A DNA stretch of 64,000 bases from Spirodela intermedia (lineage: Eukaryota > Streptophyta > Magnoliopsida > Alismatales > Araceae), in the NCBI GenBank assembly GCA_902729315.2, contig LR746276.1:5396669-5460668 (forward strand), in the 5' to 3' direction. Under the pieces are notes generated by a model. It saw only the letters and a program-made list of their open reading frames with translations. It ran no database searches and was not told the DNA's origin. Of this stretch, positions 52,331 to 64,000 are shown one piece after another; the first letter of the stretch is position 1, and every line of letters starts with the position of its first letter. A program made the translations under genes and the position numbers.

Positions 52331-53620
52331 CATTTGACTTGTTTCACCTTCATATATGTCTTCCATATGAGATTTGTTTGAACTTCTTCTAAAATCTTGT
52401 ACATTGTTAATATTTGAGGAGATACAATTATCATTATATGCATCCCTACTCTTTTTGAAATTTATGCTAAGTCATCTACTACCTTATTCTATGGGACCTC
52501 TTTAAGACATATCTCAAATGTAGCTCAAACATATCTAATAATTTTTATCACCTATGTTTTATGTTTGAATGAACTCATCATTTCTTCAATATAAAATTTA
52601 AAATGAATTAGTCAACATAAATTATGAAATATTATCTTGATAAATAGTAGTTCCATTTCTTGATTGTTAAGATGATTGTCATTAATTCCCTCTTGCACAC
52701 TGCATTAGATAAATTTTAAGTTGATGATACATGACCTAAATATGCAATGGGCTGACATTGTCATAAGAGCACTACTCCCAACCTATAATTAGATACATTC
52801 ACTATAGTACCAAGGATAATGAAAAATCTGATATCACTAAAGTCATTACTTAGTCATAACTATTTTAAGTTTCTTTGAGTATTTCTCAATATCATAATAA
52901 AAACTAATAAGGTACTTCAGTTGTCTAAAAACTTATCCAAAAACTTTTTACTTATGATAAACTAAATCCTTTGAATAGTTGTTATTCAACTCCTTACGAC
53001 TCCCCACAAGGTTTTTGGTATTTATTCTCATAAACAACACTAAAGCTTCTTCCTCAAAGCTTACTCCTACCATCATAAGTTTCTTCCCCTTTTTTCAACT
53101 TATTCATCATAAATAAAATTTCACATGAAAAATCTAGTCATCTTAATTTTCTCTACTTAACAATGATATATTTAGTTGTTGTCTCTCTTTTTAGGTTTCA
53201 ACACAATCATTGTAACTTAGCTTATGTTTTTGAGTCATGGGTATGTCTTGTTCTCAAATCCTTCATTTCTTGTATATGTGATCTTCATTCTTCTTTCAAT
53301 TAATTTTTCCACATCATTGAATTTAATTCTTCAACCTCTAAAAGTTGTCACCTTGCCTAATCTAGCTGCTACAATTCCTTTAGTGTCTAGAAGATTAGAC
53401 CCATGATTCAAAATAAATTTTCTATAGTTTTTTAATATATGATAACAATTTAAACTTTGTCTTGATCTCAACAACTTATACATCCTCATTTAAACTTTGT
53501 CATGATTCAACATCTTTACCTCTTCCATCTCCTTTTCTAAGTGTTCAAATCTAACCTCATTACTCTTCAATATCATCAGAACCTTGTTTTAATACCAAAT
53601 GATAAAATTATATATTACAC
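52331..53620 (-). mobile_element. Decayed LTR-retroelement 5' portion (minus strand)
   Basis: On the minus strand, 53600..53581 reads ATTTGGTATTAAAACAAGGT. This resembles the initiator-Met-tRNA primer-binding site TGGTATCAGAGC with three transition changes. It is followed by a short coiled-coil-like frame EVRFEHLEKEMEEVK (~53560-53515), as in gypsy gag leaders. The remainder is AT-rich and full of stops. The LTR would lie above 53600, with unclear ends. The assignment is tentative. Confidence 0.4.
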
Positions 53621-54159
53621 ATAAATGTAAATCTAGAAAAAATAGAAATATACATAAATTATTATTAAGTAATGAGGACAACCAAGAATTATGTGAGTGT
53701 CATGGTATTGATTGTCAATAGTTAATTATCCTCATTACTGACATATCATATTAACAATCAATTCTATCTCTACCTCTTATATTTTAGTAATCAATCCTAT
53801 GTCCTCATTAATTGATTGTCATCATTACTTACACATGATATTGAACAATCAATATCATGACACTTTGTGTATAGTTGTCTTTTTGACTATATATATTCGT
53901 GTTAACATTGTGCCTCATGATCATCTACATGAAATCATGTAGGCATAAACTTTGACAAGTAGCCTAGATCAAAACTTATAAGCAAACATAAAAACCAAAT
54001 TCATTTGCATACCCAAAAAAGAAAATAAGAACAAAGTTATCTTGGACACATTGAAGACCAATGGGGCTAATAAAATAAGTTCATCATTTAAATTAGATTC
54101 AAGAAAATATCATGTTAGAGAACAAGTTACTTTAATGGTAAATGACAAAAAACTCATCT

Positions 54160-55215
54160 TTCAATCTCTTTCTCTCTCTCTCTCTAGAGGCATGGTCCAT
54201 CCAAGTTGAAGAGTTGTGAAAATGATGATTTTGATCTAACAGATAATGTGACAGCCATTGGTAGTTGGAAATGTTCATTAAATGAAAGAGATGGTCTTCA
54301 AAGCATCAGCTCATTTGATGTCTCTCAAATCGTTATGTGATCTACATGATAAATTCATAACAAACATGAGTATGATGAAAATATGATGTTCCTTAGTAGC
54401 AAAGAATCTCTAAAGAAAGGCACCTTTGGTGCCAATGATGCCTCTTCTTACAACCCACCTCCCATGAACTCAATGAGGTTCTTCCCCTCCAAGAATGGAA
54501 TCTGATTAAGTACAATTTGGAAGGTATGTCCAGAGCGGCAGCTAATTCCAAGGCCATGGACTGTCAGCAAAGGGCCACCACCTAAGCCGTAGACAGAGAC
54601 ATAGAGAAGATAGACAAAGGCTCAGTGGAGAAACAAGTGATGGACGATTTGATTGTTTGAAAGGGGACTAGAAGAGACCTGACATGATTCTCAATAACAT
54701 TCTATCTCTATCACAACTAACACCCAAGAGATGATGAAAATCAAGCAACAACTCATTTCTATTGTGCAATCTCTAAGAGGGAATGAGGAGGAATTCTTTA
54801 ATTCCTCAACACCAATTTTCAAAGAACCAGAAGCATTTTGACAAATCTCAACTTCATGGGAAAGCACAAATTTTTATTGAAAAGGACAAATTAAAGTATT
54901 TTGACAAATCAAGGCATCCTCCAAATGTCACAAAACATTAGCAACCTATAAATCTAGAGTCAAGGTATGGAGGTAGAAGATTAGACATACTGACATTCTA
55001 TGAATATGTTCTTGACGGATAGATATATCAAGTAGAGTTATATTTTTCTATGTTTACTATGTTAGAAGATGATGAATTATGGACGATCACTTTGAGTTTA
55101 GAGGGACGTGCTTTGAGATGATTTAAATGAAAGGATTGAAGAGATCCATTCTATAATTGGAACCCCCTTGAAGAGTGTTATTCAAGAACGATTTGATGTT
55201 CTAAAAGTAAGCTCA
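54160..55215 (+). mobile_element. Degenerate Ty3/gypsy-type gag remnant
   Basis: With stops interrupting, the plus strand near 54980-55200 reads in gag style: LDILTFYEYVLDG, IYQVELYFSMFTMLEDDELW, ITLSLEGRAL, then NWNPLEECYSR. This is the order of the Retrotrans_gag domain (aromatic-rich start, LEGxAL..W). Upstream to 54160 is similar decayed DNA. No intact open frame remains. Confidence 0.55.
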
Positions 55216-55805
55216 ACATTTATGTGTTATAGCAAGACGTCTTATATAGATTTCAACGGAAGTGATGTTCACAACACGAAGTAAGATAGAAGAAATAACA
55301 ACTCACAGTAAGAGCACCGATATAAAGATTTTACATGGTTCAGAAGTTGACCTCCTACATCCACGGGTGACGATGAAAGTTTCATTAGATGCGAAAAGTA
55401 GTACAAGAGAATCACTCTTCAAGAATTTAGAGAACAATTTTTTTGATCTTGGCCCTCTAATGTACTCACCAACTCAAAAGATCTTTCTTGGAAGCTCTCT
55501 CCTAAACACTCTTCTTCTATGGTGGAACAAAGATTACTCTAAGTTGCTCCGAATGAGAAGAAAAGACCTTCTATTTATAGGCACCTCACAGCCACCTCAG
55601 TGACCTTAGGAAATGTGCTAAATAATTTTTCCTTCTTCCATCTGCATTGTTCCACTTCATATCCCATGCAGCCCATAAATGGGTGGTCATTGAGACCGTG
55701 AAATTGGTCTTCCGACTGACAATTTCTCTCTTGCACTCCATTTCTCCTCTCCATATTAAATGCAAGCATTTAATATGGCAGCTTGAGAAAAAGAAGCAAC
55801 ATTAA
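55216..55805. mobile_element. Insertion splitting the gag remnant, LTR-like
   Basis: The gag match stops at ~55205 and resumes at ~55830. The intervening ~600 bases contain TTTTACATGGTTCAGAAGTTGACCTCCTACATCCACGGGTGACG, a word pattern typical of plant copia LTRs. They also contain a TATA-like CTATTTATAGGCACCTC at 55569. Exact ends and a target-site duplication could not be fixed by eye, so a solo LTR is an inference. Confidence 0.4.
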
Positions 55806-55824
55806 ACAATAGTCTGAAATTCTT

Positions 55825-55940
55825 GGAGGTCTGACAGAAAGGAGCAATAGTTGAATATCGTGAAGAGTTTGAAACAATGGCATTAGCAGCTTGTGAGGTT
55901 GTGAAAAATATATTAAAGACAATTTACTTCAAGCTTTAGA
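55825..55940 (+). mobile_element. Continuation of the gypsy gag remnant
   Basis: QKGAIVEYREEFETMALAAC is read at ~55836-55896, which corresponds to the segment of gag just after the part that ends at ~55205. Confidence 0.55.
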
Positions 55941-56887
55941 GACCTCTCATTCCGGTAATACCTTGTCTCGTCTTCCATAATGGATTGAGGTACAAGGCTT
56001 TGAGAACTTCTCATTCCGAGTTATGGGGCGTCAACACCATCCAGAAAGAGAACCAGGATGACCCACTATTATCACGAATTATAACAGAACTCCCTGATCA
56101 ACCAGTCAATTGACCCACCTATACACTTCATCTGTCCAAGTAATCTACTCTTATTCTAGCCATACTCAAGATTCGTTCAAACATATAAGCACAATTGTCA
56201 GAATATATGGTGGGTTGGGATGAAATCTCAGATCAAATCTTATGCTGCGGCGTAAGATCAAATCAGATATGCGGCCTAGAGGCCTCTCTTGTATCTCCCT
56301 TGATTTACCTCTTTTCAGTTCTTGATTCTTGTATCTCTGTTCTGAGAAGATCTCTCTAACAGGAGAACTTGTTCACAATTCTATATTCAGTCTGTCTTCT
56401 TGGAGAAATAACAAGTCAATCAGCTCGAAGGTGTTTTCCAGGAAGATTGCGAGTCCAGTGAGAGAAGGCCTCCATCAGGGTTACCTTGGAGTCAGCGAAA
56501 GATTCTCAACATTTGAAAGCTGGGAAGAGGATTCTCCGGCCAGACGCCCGGGGACAGAGCTGCTTCGTAAAATCTGAGAAGGTGGAAGGAGATTTCGACC
56601 GTGCTACTCGTGGGTGGAGTTCTCCAATAGAAGCTCATCAGAGAACTGGATGTACGAGTTCAACGATTGTTACTCTCCTTTATGAAGAAAGGGATTCGGA
56701 GAACGATGATGAACAAAACGGTATGATCTTCATTTGGTGAAATATGATATGACCTGATCAACCAATCGAATCGGAGAAGGAGAGTGGAATTACACACACG
56801 CACAGAGAAAGAGAAATAGGGGGGAAGAGAGAGAGAGAGAGAGTAATCAAGATGGTTGATCTGGCTCGGCCTCCACTTGCGACTGAT
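55941..56887. other. Spacer before the H3 gene
   Basis: No gene is recognised. ATGAAATCTCAGATCAAATC near 56220 recurs as ATGAAATCTCAGATCAAACC near 62483, so it is a dispersed repeat. A GA tract lies at 56826-56843 in the H3 3' flank. Confidence 0.4.
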
Positions 56888-57899
<1,012 letters not shown>

Positions 57900-60800
57900 A
57901 TGAGGGTGGACCCACCCGATGGGGCGGCCACCGCGCCGGAGGCGGGGCCGCCGTCCGGCGGGGTCAAAGTGGCGGTGCCGCCGCTGGAGTCGGAGCCGGT
58001 GGCGGGGCTGCTGCAGAGGATATCGGAAGAGGGGGGATTCGCCTTCGTGAGCTCAGCGGAGAAGGCGGCGGGAGGAGACCTCACGGCGGCGGAGGCCGCG
58101 AGGGAGATGGCGTGGGAGCAGCTCCACTCCGGCCCCTGGCACAGCGTCGTCCCGGCGTGGAGGGACGCCTATGCCCTGACGTGCCTCCTCGCAGCTGGGT
58201 TCCACGCCGCGGCCGGCGAGTTCCAGGAGGCTCTGAAGATCCTCGACATGGGCCTGATCATGGGAGGTATGCTCCTTCGAAAGGATCTCGAGGAAGCAGT
58301 GAGGAAGATTGTAGGAAGGTCCCAGGGGGAAGAGAGATCGAGCGGCGAGGCATCCGTAAGTGAGCTGCGTCTGGGAGTTGACGATGTGAAAGGCCAGAAC
58401 CAATCCGAGGTAAATTTAGAGTGGTTATTCTTCGAAAATTATCATTTTTTCCATATTCTTTTAGGTCTAGCCGTATCGATTCAGTGGTGAACTTCTTTCT
58501 ATTGTTACAATCTACCTATGATAGGTTAAAGATCGTAAACATTTCGACACCATTGCTCGTCCGATCCTATTTCATCCATATAAAGTTGTAGAACCAAACC
58601 AAACGCATGAATCTCCAGAATTTGTGAAGAAATCAAGGCGCCAATGTGATTGCATCTTGAGCTCATCCCACATCATGCCACATCAATAACCATAGAAATC
58701 CAGAAGGGCTTCATCCAGACTAGACGATAACCATATCTCCATCATTAGAATCATTAGAACCTCATTGGTTGGTTAACAATATGAGTCGGTATCTTTCGGC
58801 TGATCTCCTCACTAACTTCTTGTGGACCTCTTATTAGTTGTAGATGGATGAGCAATTAAGTCAACTATAGACCTGCTGGAGATTTCATCTGGGGCTACTG
58901 TAAATCTGATGTATTTCGTTACTTCTTGTAATCAATCCCATTATTATTATGAGGAAATAAAATCATGGACGGATAAGCAATGAAAGTCAAAGGTATGTAA
59001 AAAAGGAGTACGACCATTAAATCTTACCTTGTCTCCATATCACTCCTATTCCTCAAGGAAATCTCCTTATCTTAATATTAGAACAGTATATAAAAAACCA
59101 GTGCGACCATTAAATCTTACGTTGACTGTATATCAATCCTATTCCTCAAGGAAATCTCTTTATCTTAATATGAGAAAAACCAAACTCTTCACCTACATTG
59201 GTTTTGAAGATTTAAAACTTTATGCTTCTTGGCATTTTTATCTGAGGTGAACATCATGCTCATTGTTCCATTCATTGCTACATTGTATGTTCTTCCCTGT
59301 CCATTCTTAGTTGAGAGTTAAAAAGTCAACCATTTGAGAAAACCAAATAATGTGATTCAAATTTCTCACAAGTTCGTGTCCATCACGTCCATTCACAAAT
59401 GGGTTCTTATGAAGAGTGTACTGTGTCTATTGATCACTCCGTAAGGAGCGCAATGACTTAATTCCGTCCTCAGCTTTCTCCAGTCTGTCATCTGTTTGTC
59501 TTTTAGAATTAATTTTTTCATGAAAATAGGAGCACTTCCTCTTATTGCATGACTTAAAAGTTGAACCTTATTTCTCAAGCAGACAGTGATCATGCAGTAC
59601 CTCTTTTAGGACACAAACATACAACTTGTTATATTTGCTATGCACTTGAGTGTTTTTCAAGAGCAGGTAACTAGGTACGGAACAAACATCAAGGGACCTA
59701 TTGTCAGGGTCTTTTTGAAACTCACTTTGAAAGCAGGCTAAGAATTCGGCCATTTGATGTATATGCGAGTCTCAATCCATTATTTTTCATGAGAAAGTAG
59801 TAAGAAAGTGTGGTGTTGAGGTGTGGCCGACAATAGATTAGTTTAATGGTCTAATTATCGGATGTTGTAGTGTAAAATAATTGTTTACCTCCATGCTAAT
59901 GATGATTGTATTGTTGATTCATAGGTGCTTCAGGTCCTCCCATCTGGATCATTGTCCTCTAGAATGGTCGACAGACAGGTTTCCCTCTCTATGGAGAGGT
60001 TTCTTTGTGACCATTTTCTACTGGGATCTCCGGTTATAATCACTGGATGCATTGACCACTGGCCTGCTCGGACAAAGTGGAAAGACATTAGATATCTAAA
60101 GCAGGTTGCTGGTGATAGAACAGTTCCTGTTGAGGTGACCAGCCTTTCCTTCATTTTTTTTATATTTTCTTGTGGTGTTTTTTTGTGAAGATTTTGCTTT
60201 TGGCCATCAGCAAGTTGTCCTTCTGTCCTCTTAGAATCTTAGAATACTGTAACGTGGTTGACTAATTTCTGTAAAGCCTGAAAATGGTAAGCCATAAGTG
60301 GGTTGTTTGATGGGCGGTGAATAAACCTACCTGGTGCAAGAGAGGAGCAATTCAACGCTCACCATTTTAGACCCATTTTTTACCTGATTGCAACTTATCA
60401 TCTTGAGTCAGGGGCGATGGAAAAAGCCATAAGACATGGTTTGATGGGCTTTCAAGTGTTATGTCCTCGATGCTTGTAGTACTGTCAACCTTTGACGCAC
60501 AAAATGGGTAATTTTTCTTCAAAGGTCATCACACTTAGTAAGTTAACCCTTGCATTTATCCATTCAGTGTAAAAGTGCATTAATGATTCATTTCTATTGT
60601 CTTCCAGCGACATAATATATATATATATATTATATAAATGATATCTCATATATGTTGCGTTACATAAGTTGCATTTTTATTTTTTATTCAGTATAAGTGC
60701 TGATTTCATGCATATTTATGAAAGAATGCTACATATTTTATGCAGTAAGCCTGATGTTACTCAAAAAAGAAAAGTAATAGCATCATCACAGAGTTCTTAT

Positions 60801-62080
60801 GTGCTGTGGAAATCGCTCTTCGTTTGAAAGCTCAGGATCAGAAACTGTAAGTTTCTTGTGTGTTGCAGGTTGGAAAGAATTACTTATCCGATGAGTGGAA
60901 ACAAGAGCTTATCACTTTCTCTGAGTTTCTCGAGAGGATCCTATCTTCAGAGAGCTGTAAGGCGAACCTCACATACCTCGCACAACACCCATTATTTGAA
61001 CAGGTATCGTCATCCTTGTCCTCCTAGCTTCTCTTGATTGAAGCTCCTAGTCCTGCCCACACCAGCTCGTTGTAGACCAGAAAGCCTTACCTGAAGCATA
61101 CCTGAGTAGGCCAACTCTGCTCCTCTGCCACGTAGGAATTCCTCTGTGCCCATGTGTCCCCTCCTCCCGAAAGTGGGGCCCAGTACAAATCCAGTCACTG
61201 CGCTCATCGCTGTTGGTTACGAGTTTGGTGATATTTTCAGGTCCAAGAGCTGAGAAATGACATAATGGTTCCCGATTACTGTTTCACTGGCGGAGGCGAG
61301 ATCCAGTCTATCAATGCTTGGTTTGGTCCTGCTGGGACTGTGACTCCTTTGCATCACGATCCGCATCATAATCTTCTTGCCCAGGTACATAATCTTCTTC
61401 ATAGGTAGTTTGATTAAAATAGTCCCATACCGCCAATTATGTGATTAAAATCATGCCCAGATGTAGAAGTAGGTATCTATTTTGTTGAGATTAAAGCGGA
61501 TAATAGCAACTGAGGTCAGAGCATGTGATCTCCATTTAAATTTCCTAATTTTTATTTATTTACTTGGTTGAATTTCTATGCTGGAGGACCTACCTGTGGT
61601 TGCTGATTTCTTTGACGTTATGGATTTGAAAATTTTCAGGTCGTTGGAAGGAAGTATGTAAGGCTTTATCCGGCTTCCATTTCTGCTGAGCTGTACCCTT
61701 ATACGGAGACAATGCTAAGCAATTCCAGCCAGGTACCTCTCTCTCTCTCTCTCTCTCCTCTCTCTCCTCTCTCTCTCACACATACACACACACATATCTG
61801 GAATTCCATCTCATAAAACTATCCCCAACCATCGGTGGGGAGGGAACAGAAATGAGCCTCTGAGACAGTCGTGTGCCTGCAGGTGGATCTTGACGACGTT
61901 GACCCACAGAGGTTCCCAAATGTTCAGGCCCTCCAGTTTGTGGACTGCATCTTGGAGGAAGGCGAGGCGCTCTACATCCCTCCCAAGTGGTGGCACTACG
62001 TGAGATCCCTAACACCCAGCTTCTCCGTTAGCTTCTGGTGGGCCACCTCTACCCAGCCCATTGCACCGACCCGCCCATAG
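57900..62080 (+). CDS. JMJ30: JmjC histone demethylase JMJ30 / JMJD5 (KDM8) orthologue
   Basis: Fe(II)/2-oxoglutarate oxygenase; in Arabidopsis JMJ30 acts on H3K36 and H3K27 methylation in clock, flowering and heat responses. Six exons, all phase 0: 57900..58409, 59925..60134, 60869..61003, 61241..61384, 61640..61732, 61883..62080; 429 residues, close to the Arabidopsis length as I recall it. The N-terminal helical region (~30-165) includes [20 protein letters not shown]. The JmjC domain starts at ~195 ([15 protein letters not shown]). Metal ligands are H323 and D325 ([12 protein letters not shown]) and H402 (KWWHYVRSL); K338 (GRKYVRLY) is the probable 2-oxoglutarate contact. All catalytic residues are intact. 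The ATG at 57900 is the first in frame. Confidence 0.95.
58990..59180. repeat. Tandem ~95-base duplication in JMJ30 intron 1
   Basis: ACGACCATTAAATCTTAC through TCCTCAAGGAAATCTCCTTATCTTAATAT at 59010-59080 recurs at 59102-59172. Confidence 0.85.
61737..61795. repeat. (CT)n/(CA)n microsatellite next to a JMJ30 donor
   Basis: The tract starts 5 bases after the exon 61640..61732 donor and occupies about 40 percent of the 150-base intron. Confidence 0.9.
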
Positions 62081-63035
62081 CCGTTGACTGGTGGGCCCCA
62101 CCGGCTGCCCACCCTAGTTCTTAACCCATGGTGACCCAGCTGATGTGGCGATCCCCCGCTCATGGCCAGTCCAGACCATCTGAAGGGGGTTGACCCATTG
62201 GTTGTGTGAATTTTGAGCCCATCTCCCATTGCGATGCCACCGGTTTGACTCTATTTACATAAACCCATCTTAGAGAGAGAGAGAGAGAGTCAACTAGCTG
62301 CATTCTCCCGTTATGTAAAGAAGATTAGGATGCTTTTAATTAAACTTGAATTCCGAGGTCAAACCTAGGTTCATACATTTTTGAAAAATAATTATTTTGA
62401 TCACATAACAGGGATTAACCCTATATGACAAGCTGATGATAAGTTTTCCTGGCTGAAGCCAAAATTATTTGAGTGATAACGAGATGAAATCTCAGATCAA
62501 ACCCAATCAGATATAATGCGTTGATTAGGAGGTTGCCCCTCACCTGTGTTCAGGTTGAGACCGTCCCCCTTTGGAGGTACCACGTATTCTAGAGAGAGAG
62601 AGAGGTTGACTTGGAAAACAGACTGCATGCTTCCTTCATCCGAAGAAAAATAAGATGATCTGACCTTTAATTGGGCTTGAACTTGAGGGTCAAACTTGGG
62701 TTTATAGTTTTCAGAAATTCTTGTTTAGGTCAGATCCAACTTTTTAATATGGCGATCGAACAACCTAATTGATGAAAGAGTAGAGCAAATTGCCCATCTG
62801 GGTTCGGTCTGAACCCATCTTCAACCCACCGATCATCAGCCTGCGTTGACCCGGCTGATGTGGCAGGCCATCATCACATCGTCCAGCACAAGTGAAGGGA
62901 GTCAACGACTCATCCCAGAGAAGAGTTGACCAAGAAAAATTACGATGCTTTTTAAGTGGAGCTGAATTTGAGACTCAAGCTTTGTAAACATCGGCCTCAA
63001 ACTTAAGTTCATATATTTGAGAAGTATAGAGGCGG
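62081..63035. repeat. Degenerate repeats between JMJ30 and the auxilin-like gene
   Basis: A block with GAGAGAGTCAAC, AAGAAGATTAGGATGCTTTTAA, CTTGAATT.GAGGTCAAAC and GGTTCATA..TTT occurs at ~62275-62395, 62595-62730 and 62920-63030. GACCCAGCTGATGTGGC at ~62135 is repeated at ~62849. No exon is seen on either strand. Confidence 0.65.
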
Positions 63036-63045
63036 CGGCGATCGG

Positions 63046-64000
63046 TCAACCCCGGGATTTCTCCTTCGCCCAGGCGATGGCGTCGTCCAACGCCGCTGCC
63101 CACCATTCGGCCCCCGCCGCCTCTCCGCCGCTGCTGACCTCAATCACGTACGACCTCCCCGCCGCCTGCTCTTCCTCCTCCGCCGCCGCCGCGAAACCCC
63201 CCAGCGCAGCTGCCTCGTGGGGCATTACTGGCCTTATCGTCGCCATTGGGATGTCGTAGACAGAGGAAATCACAGAGAAGGGGGAGTTGCCACCATCGGC
63301 GAGGGACTCTTCCTCGGCGGCGCAGCTTCGCCAATCCGCCGCCGTCTCCGGCGAGGGGTGGTGGCGGAAGAGGCGGACGCAGGCATCGAAAACCCTCACC
63401 GCGGCGGCACAGCCTACGGGGCGGCGGTGCGTGAAGCAGAGGTGAGTGCATGGGGCGGCGGAGCTCCGGCCGCCGCTGCCGCCCGTCGATGGCGGCGATG
63501 CCCAGTCTCCCCTCCGAGCTGGGACGGCGATGGGTCTGCGGAAAGTAGTACAAAAAAAATCAGAACCCACGACATTTTTTCAAAAAGATCGAATTTTTAT
63601 GGAAACCCATCGTTTTTTTTATCCATTTTTATCATCAAATGCGGTGGCATCGAGCGGCCCACCTAAGCTTGCACATGAAGGAGGAGAGGCCGCCGTCGTC
63701 GTCGGCGCAGACTTCCGACGCCGACTTGCAGTTGACTTCGACGGCGGAGGGAATGGTGAAGTCCGGCAGCCTCCGGCCGGCCTTGGTGGCCTGCGGGGGG
63801 GGGGTCAACGGCGGCTGTCGGAACACTTCATCGTAGAAGGAGGGAGAATGGTGGAGCCCGTAGGAAGAAGTGGGGGAAGAAAAGCTGGTGTACGTAAGAC
63901 CGCCGCCGCCTGAGAACTGGCGGCGGAGAAAAGTCGGCGGCGGCCCCCCGAAGACGTCGAGGAAGTCCTCGGCGTCCAGGCCGCCGCCAAGCTCCGTTGT
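63046..64000 (-). CDS. Auxilin/JAC1-like protein, partial at 5' end, no J domain visible
   Basis: Reading from the right edge, exon 63663..64000 continues past the window and exon 63046..63535 follows; the 127-base intron (63536..63662) is T-rich and the frame is kept. The first part has LDAEDFLDVFGGPP and SFYDEVFR, the acidic DVFGGPP-type motif at the start of JAC1/auxilin-like J-domain proteins. The second part ends SYVIEVSSG followed by DDAIAWAKEK, another typical element of that family. The frame then stops (KSRG, stop), or a donor CGG/GTTGAC is used. The clathrin-uncoating J domain, expected at the C-terminus, is not found in the ~960 bases before JMJ30. Either the gene is truncated or the assignment is wrong. 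Confidence 0.5.

Overview
This window is nuclear DNA of a flowering plant. The genes are intron-containing (GT..AG), the families are plant-specific (WIP zinc-finger protein, arabinogalactan peptide, ent-kaurene synthase, plant defensin, JMJ30), and the spacers are full of long GA/CT microsatellites. The GC-rich first exons of the WIP and JMJ30 genes suggest a monocot or an early-diverging angiosperm, but the species cannot be named from sequence alone.

Layout, left to right. 1-5.8 kb: an ADP/ATP carrier gene on the minus strand (3' end cut off by the window edge) whose 5' leader and promoter are tandemly duplicated. 5.8-10.7 kb: gene-poor DNA with two families of GA-punctuated minisatellites and a cluster of telo-boxes. 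10.7-13.6 kb: a WIP-type C2H2 zinc-finger gene. 14.4 kb: a 57-residue arabinogalactan peptide. 16.3-23.5 kb: a nine-exon nuclear RNA-binding protein with a Nab2/ZC3H14-like N-terminus and a PABPN1-like RRM. 25.0-27.1 kb: ribosomal protein eL31. 27.9-33.6 kb (minus): a gar2-related protein with a DIL-like C-terminal half. 37.6 kb (minus): the ESSS subunit of respiratory complex I. 39.8-41.9 kb (minus): a broken and an intact defensin gene. 46.4-51.4 kb: a class I ent-kaurene synthase, followed by a chimeric pseudogene fragment made from it. 52.3-56.2 kb: decayed Ty3/gypsy-type retroelement DNA. 56.9-62.1 kb: an intronless histone H3 gene head-to-head with the histone demethylase gene JMJ30. 63.0-64.0 kb: part of an auxilin/JAC1-like gene on the minus strand.

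How they fit together. From memory, the set WIP - AGP - gar2-related - ESSS resembles an Arabidopsis chromosome 3 segment, so the middle of the window looks like an old conserved block into which the RNA-binding protein gene and eL31 have been placed. Mitochondrial energy genes (carrier, ESSS) have TGGGCY site II clusters upstream, and eL31 has a telo-box. The observations most worth following are the H3 variant with Thr87 and Ser90 (H3.1-like elsewhere), the duplicated CCAAT/G-box module in the short promoter it shares with JMJ30, the doubled carrier promoter, and the kaurene synthase oddities (an in-frame 90-nt intron and a chimeric duplicate). I saw no CRISPR array, rRNA or convincing tRNA.
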